A stretch of DNA of 64,000 nucleotides, taken from Bosea sp. AS-1. GTDB taxonomy: Bacteria > Pseudomonadota > Alphaproteobacteria > Rhizobiales > Beijerinckiaceae. The notes beneath the pieces were generated by a model. It was not told the origin of the DNA. It saw only the letters and a program-made list of their open reading frames with translations, and made no database searches. Positions 37,909 to 44,958 of the stretch are shown here, one piece after another. The stretch spans positions 2,018,501-2,082,500 of the forward strand of contig NZ_CP022372.1 in NCBI RefSeq assembly GCF_002220095.1, read 5' to 3'. Both the position numbers and the translations under genes were made by a program. Numbering within the stretch: the first letter of the stretch is position 1; each line of letters begins with the position of its first letter.

Positions 37909-37921
37909 TTGACAGTGTTCA
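37909..37921. promoter_or_regulatory. TetR operator-like site 1
   Basis: TTGACAGTGTTCA resembles TTGAC-N3-GTCAA with a one-base slip. It lies 14 bp before the ABA4-like start codon on the minus side, where repression would act on that gene. Confidence 0.5.
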
Positions 37922-37948
37922 GTTGCGGGTCGGTTCTGACTCGTTATC

Positions 37949-37961
37949 TTAACGCCGTCAA
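37949..37961. promoter_or_regulatory. TetR operator-like site 2
   Basis: TTAACGCCGTCAA matches TTGAC-N3-GTCAA at nine of ten arm positions. Its centre is 40 bp from site 1 and 20 bp from site 3, so all three face the same side of the helix. Confidence 0.6.
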
Positions 37962-37968
37962 GATTATT

Positions 37969-37981
37969 TTGACGCTGTCAA
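37969..37981. promoter_or_regulatory. TetR operator-like site 3
   Basis: TTGACGCTGTCAA is a perfect 5-bp inverted repeat around three bases. It lies 17 bp before the TetR start codon, consistent with autoregulation. Confidence 0.65.
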
Positions 37982-37998
37982 GATTCACGGAGGCCGTC

Positions 37999-38679
37999 AT
38001 GGCCGATGCCCCGGCGCGGACCGAGCGCGAGCACTACCACCATGGCGCATTGCGGGAGGCGATGATCGCGGCCGCGGAAGCGGTGTTGGTCGAGCGTGGG
38101 CTCGGCGGCTTCACCTTGCGCGAATGTGCCCGGCGGGCGGGGGTGTCGCCAGCCGCTCCGGCGCATCATTTCGGCAACCTGACCGGTTTGCTGACGGCGA
38201 TCGCGACGCTGGGCTTCGACGACCTTTCGACCGCGATGGAGGCGGCGGTTGCAATGGCGCAGGCGCAGGGACGCAGTCGCCTTGCCGCAATCGCACGAGC
38301 CTATGTCGAGACGGCGCTCGCCAATCCCGGGCGTTTCCGCGTCGTCTTCGGCCAGCGCGGGATGGACCGGCAGGACCCCGCCTTCCGGGCTGCGGCAACG
38401 CGGGCCTTCGGCATCCTAGTCCGCGAGGTGCGGCTGAGCCGTGGTCTGCCAGCGCCTCTTTCCCTTGACCAGAAGCCCGCCGCAGAGGCGCTGGCACCCG
38501 ATCTGCCGGAAGTGCTGCTCGCCTGGTCGACAGTCCATGGCTTCTCGACGCTGCTGATCGACGGCGCACTGGATTTCCTGGCTCCGGAAAGTGGGCGCCG
38601 CGCGTTTCTCGACAGGCACGCGGCAAGGCTTTTCGCTCTGCTGGCATCAGCCCTTTCGATCGAGGCGGAGCCGGCCTGA
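37999..38679 (+). CDS. TetR-family transcriptional regulator
   Basis: A 226-residue repressor. The HTH domain is residues about 12-60 (ALREAMIAAAEAVLVERGLGGFTLRECARRAGVSPAAPAHHFGNLTGLLTAIA). The C-terminal ligand/dimer domain (about 75-215) is all helical and poorly conserved. The start ATG 37999 lies directly after three repeats of TTGAC-N3-GTCAA, so it probably represses itself and the divergent ABA4-like gene. The inducer is unknown. Confidence 0.92.
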   Translation: MADAPARTEREHYHHGALREAMIAAAEAVLVERGLGGFTLRECARRAGVSPAAPAHHFGNLTGLLTAIATLGFDDLSTAMEAAVAMAQAQGRSRLAAIARAYVETALANPGRFRVVFGQRGMDRQDPAFRAAATRAFGILVREVRLSRGLPAPLSLDQKPAAEALAPDLPEVLLAWSTVHGFSTLLIDGALDFLAPESGRRAFLDRHAARLFALLASALSIEAEPA

Positions 38680-38769
38680 CGGGACTGCGCGACAGGCTGC
38701 CTCGCATTGGCGCCGGCACCGGGCTGAACCCGGCAATTGCGGCGAGCCGAGGCCACAATGCGGGTCCGA

Positions 38770-39381
38770 TCAGGACGGTTGTTTCGGCAGTGCGTCGCAA
38801 GGGGGGATCGCAGTCGCCAGGTCGACCGTCGGGGCCGCGGCATGGACAATCCCTGCAAGATCGACATCGCGGGTGAGCAGCACATAGTTCTGCGTCTCCG
38901 ACGTCTTCAGATAGCTCGTCATCGGGATCGTCTTGCCCGAGAGTTCGCCGAGCCGGCAGGCTTTTTCAGCCATCAGGGCGAGGCTGCCGCGGTTCCCGCC
39001 GTTGTGCGGACCGACGAACATCTCCTGACGGAAGGCGCCGATGCGCGCGGCGTCGGCCTCGCTGAGCCGGTAGACGGTGAAACGACGCCCGGGCGCCGCC
39101 AGGCTTGGCAGCTGCGCCAGTTCCTTTGGGTCGCTGACCTCCTCCAGAACGACTTTACGCTCGTGACGGCCGCCATCCTTGGGCAAGGCCACCATCGTCA
39201 TGGTGATTCCGCCAGGGAGTGGGCGGATCTCTGCCGGCAGGCTGATGCCGGCCCGCAACGCGGCGAGCTGCGTCGTCCGGATATCGACCTGCGACAGTTT
39301 CGGCAGCGAGGCCAGGGGCACATGCCCGCAGCCGGCAAGCACGCAACTCATGATGAGACAGAGCGAGGAAACGGTGCGCAT
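38770..39381 (-). CDS. Hypothetical lipoprotein
   Basis: A 203-residue protein with a lipoprotein signal (SSLCLIMSCVLAGCGH; lipobox LAGC, Cys18). The mature part has a segment LPKLSQVDIRTTQLAALRAGISLPAEIRPLPGG that may form a beta-rich domain found in other envelope lipoproteins, and two further Cys (KACRLGE and IPPCDAL) that may pair. No named family is recognised. It is divergent from the DUF2975/XRE pair across 75 bp and probably belongs to the envelope. Confidence 0.75.
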   Translation of the reverse strand: MRTVSSLCLIMSCVLAGCGHVPLASLPKLSQVDIRTTQLAALRAGISLPAEIRPLPGGITMTMVALPKDGGRHERKVVLEEVSDPKELAQLPSLAAPGRRFTVYRLSEADAARIGAFRQEMFVGPHNGGNRGSLALMAEKACRLGELSGKTIPMTSYLKTSETQNYVLLTRDVDLAGIVHAAAPTVDLATAIPPCDALPKQPS

Positions 39382-39402
39382 GGAAAGCCTGTTGAATTGC
39401 CT

Positions 39403-39431
39403 TTGACATTCAAAAATTCGTCTATTACTTT
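39403..39431 (+). promoter_or_regulatory. Possible promoter of the DUF2975/XRE pair
   Basis: TTGACA (39403-39408) is followed 17 bp later by TACTTT (39426-39431) in an AT-rich stretch that stands out from its surroundings. The -35 is perfect and the -10 is weak. Confidence 0.4.
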
Positions 39432-39456
39432 AATTTTGTCAATTAAGGGCATCATC

Positions 39457-40029
39457 ATGTCGCACCCATCCCCGCCAGCCGCAGCCTTGACCCGTGACGC
39501 TGCCGTTCGCCTGCGACGCGTCAGCCGATGGGCACGCGCCTTCAGCTATGCCGCAGGATTGCTCATGTTCTTCGGCTTGATCTGGCTGTGGACGGACCCC
39601 GAGGCGCTCGCCAGCCATGCCCGGAGTGCGATCGGGCTGGCGAACGCGCCCATCGCGCCATCGCCGAGGGGGTACTGGGCAGCATTCGCGCTCGCCTGGG
39701 TGCCCGCCGCGTTCTTCATCCTGGCGATGCTGCGGCTGGGGAACCTGTTCCGGGCGTTCGGTGAGGGCAGGGTCCTCGTCGATGAGAACGCGACGAGGCT
39801 GGCGCAAGTCGGCTGGCTTCTCGCCGGCTTCGGCGCCGTGACGCCGGTGGTCCGTGCGGCCCAGAGCCTGGCGCTGACTTTCGACAATCCCGGCGGACAG
39901 AGGCAGATCGCCATCATGCTCGATCCCGGCATCTTCGCTGCCCTGGCCGCGGGGGCGACGCTGATCGCCTTCGGCCTGGTGCTGCGCGAGGCGATCAGGC
40001 TCTCGGACGAGAATCAGAGTTTCGTGTAA
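39457..40029 (+). CDS. DUF2975-like membrane protein
   Basis: A 190-residue protein with four transmembrane helices (FSYAAGLLMFFGLIWLW; YWAAFALAWVPAAFFILAML; QVGWLLAGFGAVTPVV; IFAALAAGATLIAFGLVL) and the polar loop LGNLFRAFGEGRVLVDENATRLAQVG that recurs in DUF2975 proteins. Function unknown. Such genes are nearly always followed by a small XRE regulator, as here (10-bp gap), so the pair may act as a membrane sensor and repressor. Start ATG 39457; a longer open frame upstream is chance. Confidence 0.8.
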   Translation: MSHPSPPAAALTRDAAVRLRRVSRWARAFSYAAGLLMFFGLIWLWTDPEALASHARSAIGLANAPIAPSPRGYWAAFALAWVPAAFFILAMLRLGNLFRAFGEGRVLVDENATRLAQVGWLLAGFGAVTPVVRAAQSLALTFDNPGGQRQIAIMLDPGIFAALAAGATLIAFGLVLREAIRLSDENQSFV

Positions 40030-40038
40030 GCCGGTCCC

Positions 40039-40263
40039 ATGCCCGTTATCGTCGAACTCGATGTCATGCTGGCGCGCCGCAAGATGCGCTCCAAGGAACT
40101 CGCACAGCGGATCGGCCTGACGGAGCAGCAGGTCTCGCAGCTCAAATCCGGCAAGGTGCGCGGCATGCGCTTCGATACGTTGTCGCGGATCTGCGAGGTG
40201 CTGCAGTGCCAGCCGGGCGATTTGCTGCGCTACGAGCCGGGAGTCGATGCCGAGGGCGAATGA
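40039..40263 (+). CDS. Small XRE regulator (YozG-like)
   Basis: A 74-residue Cro/CI-like DNA-binding protein. MLARRKMRSKELAQRIGLTEQQVSQLKSGKVRGMRFDTLSRICEVLQCQPGDLL is the full HTH_26 domain. It pairs with the upstream DUF2975 membrane gene, a layout seen in many bacteria, and probably binds the AT-rich region in front of it. No ligand domain. Confidence 0.9.
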   Translation: MPVIVELDVMLARRKMRSKELAQRIGLTEQQVSQLKSGKVRGMRFDTLSRICEVLQCQPGDLLRYEPGVDAEGE

Positions 40264-40303
40264 CCCCCTCGCAAATCGAGGGCGGCATCGCTAGGTTTCT
40301 CCC

Positions 40304-40831
40304 ATGCGACGCCTCATGCTCCTGCGCCATGCGAAATCGAACTGGCCCGCCGGTGTGGCCGACCGGGACAGGCCGCTCGCCGCACGGGGACGCGAGGCGG
40401 CTCCGGTGATGGGGCGCTACCTCGCCGACGAAATGCTGCTGCCGGATCTCGTGCTGATCTCGCCGGCCAAGCGCACGGTCGAAACCTGGGAGCTGGTCTT
40501 GTTCATGCTGCCGGAGAAGCCGGCGACCCAGTACGAACCGCGCATCTACGAGGCCAAGCCCGGGGCGCTGCTCTATGTGGTGCAGGAGACGGAGCCCTCG
40601 GTGAAGACGCTCCTGATGATCGGCCATAATCCCGGCTTCGAGGAGTTGGCGCGGCGGCTGGCCGGTCATGGCGATCGCTACGCTGCGGCGCGGATGGGCC
40701 AGAAATATCCGACGGCAGGTCTTGCGGTGCTCGATTTCGCCATCGAGGATTGGCGCGATGTCGACGAGCGCGGTGGCCGGCTTGACCGGTTCGTCACGCC
40801 TGCGTCCCTCGGTGAAGGGCCCGACGAGTGA
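40304..40831 (+). CDS. sixA: SixA-like histidine phosphatase
   Basis: A 175-residue branch 2/SixA-type phosphohistidine phosphatase. The RHG motif is LLRHAKSNW (catalytic His9), with the second His in MIGHNPGFEE and Arg/Glu partners in SPAKRTVETWELV. E. coli SixA removes phosphate from HPt or PtsH proteins. It is cytoplasmic. It is the first gene of a likely operon with ycjX and ycjF (13-bp gap), which is unusual company and may link it to envelope stress. Confidence 0.88.
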   Translation: MRRLMLLRHAKSNWPAGVADRDRPLAARGREAAPVMGRYLADEMLLPDLVLISPAKRTVETWELVLFMLPEKPATQYEPRIYEAKPGALLYVVQETEPSVKTLLMIGHNPGFEELARRLAGHGDRYAAARMGQKYPTAGLAVLDFAIEDWRDVDERGGRLDRFVTPASLGEGPDE

Positions 40832-40844
40832 GCGCTGCGGCGTG

Positions 40845-42290
40845 GTGAGCGACCCCTCCTACATCGACACCGCCCGCAATGCGGCGCTGGCCTTTGGCGA
40901 CAGCCTGCTCGGGCTGGCGCGGCCGCGTCTGCGGCTTGGCGTCACCGGGCTCTCGCGCTCGGGCAAGACCGTCTTCACCACTGCCCTGATCCAGAACCTG
41001 ATGGAAGGCGCGAAGCTGCCGGTGCTGAAGGCGGCTTCGCAGGGGCGCATCGCCCGCGTGCGGCTGGTACCGCAGCCCGATCCTGACGTGCCGCGCTTCC
41101 CCTACGAGGCCCATCGCGCGGCGATGAACGGGTCGGACCGGCGCTGGCCGGAGTCGACGCGGCGCATCTCGGAGCTGCGCGTCGAGATCGATTACGAACG
41201 GGCCTCCGGCTGGTTCAAGGGGCCGGCGACGCTGACGCTCGATATCGTCGATTACCCCGGCGAATGGCTGCTCGATCTTGCCTTGATCGGGCAGGACTAC
41301 AAGGCCTGGTCGATGCAGGCGGTGGCCGATGCCCGCAAGTCGCACCGGCAGAAGGCCGCAGCCGATTGGCTGGGCGACCTCGCCGGTCGCGATGCTGACG
41401 GCCCCGCCGACGAGCTGGCGGCCGAGGCTGCGAGCGATCTTTTCAAGGGCTATCTGGCGAAGCTCCGGGCCGACCCGGAGGCCGTGGCGGTGACGCCGCC
41501 TGGCCGCTTCCTGATGCCGGGCGACCTCGAAGGTTCGCCGGCCCTGACCTTCGCGCCACTGGATCTGGGGCATGACCGGGAGCCGAGGCCCGGCACGCTC
41601 GCGGGGCTGATGGCGGAGCGCTTCGAGGCCTATAAGCGCGTCGTGGTCACGCCGTTCTTCCGCGACCATTTCGCCAGGCTCGACCGGCAGATCGTGCTGG
41701 TCGACGTGCTGGCGGCGCTCGACGCCGGCGCGCCGGCGCTGGCCGATCTCGAAACCGCGCTGGGGCAGGCGCTCTCAGCCTTCTCGGTCGGGCGCAATTC
41801 CTGGCTCTCCAGCCTGTTCGCGCCGCGCATCGAGCGCGTGCTCTTCGCCGCGACCAAGGCCGACCATATCCACCATTCCAGCCATGACCGGCTGGCGGCG
41901 GTGATGTCGCTCCTGGTCTCGCGGGCGCTGTCGCGAGCGCAGGGGGCCGGTGCGCAGGTCGAGGCCATGGCGCTGGCCGCCGTCCGGGCGACGCATGAGG
42001 TCCGCATCCGGCAGGGCCGAGAAGAACTGCCGGCCATTGCCGGGGTGCCTGAGGCCGGCGAGGAGATCGATGGGCAGGTCTTCGATGGCGTGACGGAGGC
42101 CGCGATCTTCCCGGGCGAGCTGCCTGAACGGCCGGAGGCCATCTTCGACCCGAAAAGCCACTGGCAGATCCGGGCGCCGCGCTTCCGCCCGCCGCTGGTC
42201 GAGGCCGATGCCGGCGGGCGGCTGAAGCCGCCGCCGCAGATCCGCCTCGACCGTGCGCTCGAATTCCTGATCGGCGACAGGTTGGCGTGA
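40845..42290 (+). CDS. YcjX-like P-loop ATPase/GTPase
   Basis: A 481-residue protein of the YcjX/DUF463 family. Walker A is GLSRSGKT at residues 35-42, and TLTLDIVDYPGEWLLDL holds the Walker B-like Asp. The family is stress-induced and predicted to act with YcjF at the inner membrane. In E. coli the pair belongs to the psp regulon, but no pspA is seen here. GTG 40845 is the start because it follows the sixA stop by 13 bp and precedes the family N-terminus (SDPSYIDTARNAALAFGD). Confidence 0.9.
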   Translation: MSDPSYIDTARNAALAFGDSLLGLARPRLRLGVTGLSRSGKTVFTTALIQNLMEGAKLPVLKAASQGRIARVRLVPQPDPDVPRFPYEAHRAAMNGSDRRWPESTRRISELRVEIDYERASGWFKGPATLTLDIVDYPGEWLLDLALIGQDYKAWSMQAVADARKSHRQKAAADWLGDLAGRDADGPADELAAEAASDLFKGYLAKLRADPEAVAVTPPGRFLMPGDLEGSPALTFAPLDLGHDREPRPGTLAGLMAERFEAYKRVVVTPFFRDHFARLDRQIVLVDVLAALDAGAPALADLETALGQALSAFSVGRNSWLSSLFAPRIERVLFAATKADHIHHSSHDRLAAVMSLLVSRALSRAQGAGAQVEAMALAAVRATHEVRIRQGREELPAIAGVPEAGEEIDGQVFDGVTEAAIFPGELPERPEAIFDPKSHWQIRAPRFRPPLVEADAGGRLKPPPQIRLDRALEFLIGDRLA

Positions 42291-42303
42291 GGAGGGCACG
42301 GCG

Positions 42304-43320
42304 ATGACGAAGGCACCTCGCGCGATCCTGCTCGGCGAAAGGGCGGCTGACGACATCGCCGTCGATGGCGGTGGCATCCGGCAGGGGGACGTTGCGATCC
42401 TGCCGGAAAGCGAGCCGGTCGATGCCATCGAGTCGACGGCCGTGGCGCCGGTGAAGCGCCGGTTCTCCTGGGGCTCGCTCTTCGTCGCCGGGCTATCGGG
42501 CTTTCTCGCACTGGCCGCCGGCGTCTGGGTCGAGAACACGATCTCGTCGCTGATGAGCCAGAACCCGGCGCTGGGCTATGCTGCGCTGGTCTGTGCCGCC
42601 ATCGCCGTCTTTGCGCTGCTGGTGATGCTGGCGCGGGTGCTGCGTGACATCCTGCGCGAGCGCAAGGTCGAGGCCCTGCGGGAGCGCGGGGCCGATCTGC
42701 TCGTCGGCGGAACCACCGATGCCGCCAAGGCGCTCGCCGGCGAGCTTGCCGGTCTCTACAAGGCGCGCGCGCAGACCGCGCAGGGCAGGGCGGAGCTCGA
42801 GGCGGCGCTGCCGCAGCTCTTCGCGCCACGCGACGTGCTGACCGTCGCGGAACGCAGTCTGCTGGTGCCGCTCGACAGGCAGGCGCAGGAGCAGATCGCG
42901 ATCGCGGCACGACGCGTCTCGCTAGTCACGGCGGTGAGTCCGCGTGCGCTCGTCGATGTCCTGTTCGTCCTCGTCGCCTGTGCCCGGCTGCTGCGTTCCA
43001 TCGCCGGCATCTATGCCGGGCGCCCCGGTACGCTCGGATTGCTTCGGCTGGCCCGGCAAGTGCTGAACCACCTGGTGCTGACCGGCGGTATGGCGGCGGG
43101 CGACGCCGTGATCCAGCAAGTGCTGGGGCAGGGGCTTGCCGCACGGCTCTCCGCCAAGTTGGGCGAGGGGGTCATCAACGGCATGCTGACGGCCCGGATC
43201 GGGCTTGCGGCGCTTGCGGTCTGCCGGCCGCTGCCTTTCGTCGAGGCCACGCCGCCGACCCTTTCGGACGTGGCGGGTGATCTCGCCTCCTGGCGCGGAG
43301 CCAAGAGCGAGACGGAATGA
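42304..43320 (+). CDS. YcjF-like membrane protein (TIGR01620 family)
   Basis: A 338-residue inner-membrane protein. Two transmembrane helices (LFVAGLSGFLALAAGVWV; AALVCAAIAVFALLVMLARVL) follow a disordered N-terminus, and the C-terminal DUF697 region begins near residue 205 (SLVTAVSPRALVDVLFVLVACARLLRSIAGIYAG). It is the third gene of the sixA-ycjX-ycjF set and probably binds YcjX at the membrane. Function is unknown apart from stress association. Confidence 0.88.
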   Translation: MTKAPRAILLGERAADDIAVDGGGIRQGDVAILPESEPVDAIESTAVAPVKRRFSWGSLFVAGLSGFLALAAGVWVENTISSLMSQNPALGYAALVCAAIAVFALLVMLARVLRDILRERKVEALRERGADLLVGGTTDAAKALAGELAGLYKARAQTAQGRAELEAALPQLFAPRDVLTVAERSLLVPLDRQAQEQIAIAARRVSLVTAVSPRALVDVLFVLVACARLLRSIAGIYAGRPGTLGLLRLARQVLNHLVLTGGMAAGDAVIQQVLGQGLAARLSAKLGEGVINGMLTARIGLAALAVCRPLPFVEATPPTLSDVAGDLASWRGAKSETE

Positions 43321-43337
43321 CCCGGCAGAATCTGCCC
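43321..43337. promoter_or_regulatory. Palindromic enhancer-like site upstream of flgE
   Basis: CCCGGCAGAATCTGCCC holds a perfect inverted repeat GGCAGA-A-TCTGCC, 93 bp before the -24 element. A near-identical palindrome precedes the flgI promoter. It resembles the FlbD-binding ftr element of Caulobacter as I remember it. Confidence 0.5.
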
Positions 43338-43353
43338 AGGGTGGGCGGTTCTA

Positions 43354-43371
43354 CCCGGCGCGGATTGCCGC
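43354..43371. promoter_or_regulatory. Second, weaker ftr-like site before flgE
   Basis: CCCGGC and TTGCCGC arms are separated by GCGGA, about 60 bp before the -24 box. It could be a second, lower-affinity activator site. Confidence 0.35.
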
Positions 43372-43421
43372 GAAACGCTTCGTAAACGATCTAACTCTCT
43401 GAAATACAAAGGCCGTGCGGC

Positions 43422-43437
43422 TGGCACGGCGCGTGCA
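43422..43437 (+). promoter_or_regulatory. Sigma54 promoter of flgE-flgK-flgL
   Basis: TGGCACGGCGCGTGCA matches the sigma54 consensus TGGCACG-N4-TTGCA at all but one position (T to G). The -24 GG and -12 GC have exact spacing. Transcription would begin near 43448, about 50 bp before the flgE start codon. Confidence 0.75.
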
Positions 43438-43498
43438 GACTTTCGCCACGAGTTGTGGGCTGCGCCCTGGGGGGCGTGCCGGTCGAGGCGAGGGTGCC

Positions 43499-44899
43499 AT
43501 GGGTGTTTTCAGTGCGCTGACGACAGCGGTTTCAGGTATGACGGCGCAGTCCTATGCGCTCGAGAACATCTCCGGCAACATCGCGAACTCGCGAACCGCC
43601 GGCTATAAGCGGGTCGATACGGCCTTCGCCGATCTGGTGCCGGATGCGGCGCTGAACCGTCAGGTCGCCGGCTCGGTCGCGGCTTTCAGCCAGGCGACGA
43701 ACTCGATCCAGGGTGATCTCAACCCGACCCGCATCGACACCAACATCGCGATCAACGGCGACGGCTTCTTCGTGGTCGACCAGCGCCAGAGCGGCGTCGG
43801 CGCCAACACGCAGTTCTCCAACACGAATCTCTATACCCGGCGCGGCGATTTCGACTTCGACGCGAACGGCTATCTCGTCAATGGAGCGGGCTACTATCTC
43901 AAGGGCCTGAAGATCGACCAGGTGACCGGCCAGCTGATCGGTACGCAGCCGGACGTGCTGCGGATCACCAAGGAGCAGTTCCCCGCCAAGGCCACGACCT
44001 CGATCGAATATCGCGCGAACATTCCGGCCGTGCCGGGGACGACGCAAAAGTCCCAGGGCGGCAGCGAGCTTCTCAACGCGGCGTCCGTCACGGCTGCCGG
44101 GACGCCGCCGAACTCCTATCCCGCCAACGCCGCTGTGATGGGCAACAACATCAGCAGTTTCCTGGCGAGCTCGATCCCCGGCGGGTCGGTGACCGTCTAC
44201 GACCAGCTCGGCAAGGCCACCAGCGTCGAGATGCGCTGGGCCAAGATCGACAATGGCGATGCCACCGCCACCCCGCCGACGACGGGCACCTGGGGTCTTT
44301 TCGTCGCTCAGGACACCAGCGCGACCGGTGCTGGCCAGGTTGCCTATGTTCAGGCCGGCCAGAACGTCACCTTCGGTACGACCGGACAGATGATATCCCC
44401 TGCCACCGGCGACATCGCGTTGCCGACGATGACGATCGGCGGGACGACGATCACCGGCATCAACCTGACGACCGGCGGCAACGGCGTGACGCAGAATGGC
44501 GACGTCAGCGGCCAGATCGATGCGCGCAGCATCCGTCAGGACGGCTACACCGCAGGCACGCTCGACCGCGTCTCGGTCTCGGCCGAGGGGCAGGTGATCG
44601 GCACCTTCAGCAACGGTCAGGTCGTGGCGCTCGCCCAGGTCTCGGTCGCCCGCTTCAACGCTGATAATTCGCTGAAGCGGCTGGATGGCGGTGCCTTCGA
44701 GGAGACGATCGAATCCGGGCCGCCGATCATCGGGCTCGGCACCTCGCAGATGGTCGGCGGCAGCGTCGAGCAGTCGAACACCGACATTGCCGACGAATTC
44801 TCGAAGATGATCGTCACCCAACAGGCCTACTCGGCCAACACCAAGGTCATCACCACCGCGCAGGAAATGCTGACCTCGGTGTTCAACATCATCCGGTGA
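43499..44899 (+). CDS. flgE: Flagellar hook protein
   Basis: Polymerises into the flexible hook outside the cell. The 466-residue protein has the flagellar rod/hook N-terminus (MGVFSALTTAVSGMTAQSYALENISGNIANSRTAGYKRVD), the central FlgE D1/D2 region (GDGFFVVDQ, YTRRGDFDFDANGYLVN) and the C-terminal coiled segment ending NTKVITTAQEMLTSVFNIIR. Start ATG 43499 is set by the family N-terminus. It is the first of three axial-protein genes in one direction and has a sigma54 promoter, the pattern for hook genes in Caulobacter-like regulation. Export is by the flagellar type III system, without a signal peptide. Confidence 0.96.
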   Translation: MGVFSALTTAVSGMTAQSYALENISGNIANSRTAGYKRVDTAFADLVPDAALNRQVAGSVAAFSQATNSIQGDLNPTRIDTNIAINGDGFFVVDQRQSGVGANTQFSNTNLYTRRGDFDFDANGYLVNGAGYYLKGLKIDQVTGQLIGTQPDVLRITKEQFPAKATTSIEYRANIPAVPGTTQKSQGGSELLNAASVTAAGTPPNSYPANAAVMGNNISSFLASSIPGGSVTVYDQLGKATSVEMRWAKIDNGDATATPPTTGTWGLFVAQDTSATGAGQVAYVQAGQNVTFGTTGQMISPATGDIALPTMTIGGTTITGINLTTGGNGVTQNGDVSGQIDARSIRQDGYTAGTLDRVSVSAEGQVIGTFSNGQVVALAQVSVARFNADNSLKRLDGGAFEETIESGPPIIGLGTSQMVGGSVEQSNTDIADEFSKMIVTQQAYSANTKVITTAQEMLTSVFNIIR

Positions 44900-44958
44900 G
44901 CGGCGCCTCTGCCTGAGCTGCGGCCCAGGAGGGCCGGGAAGAACGACAGGAGTTGACG

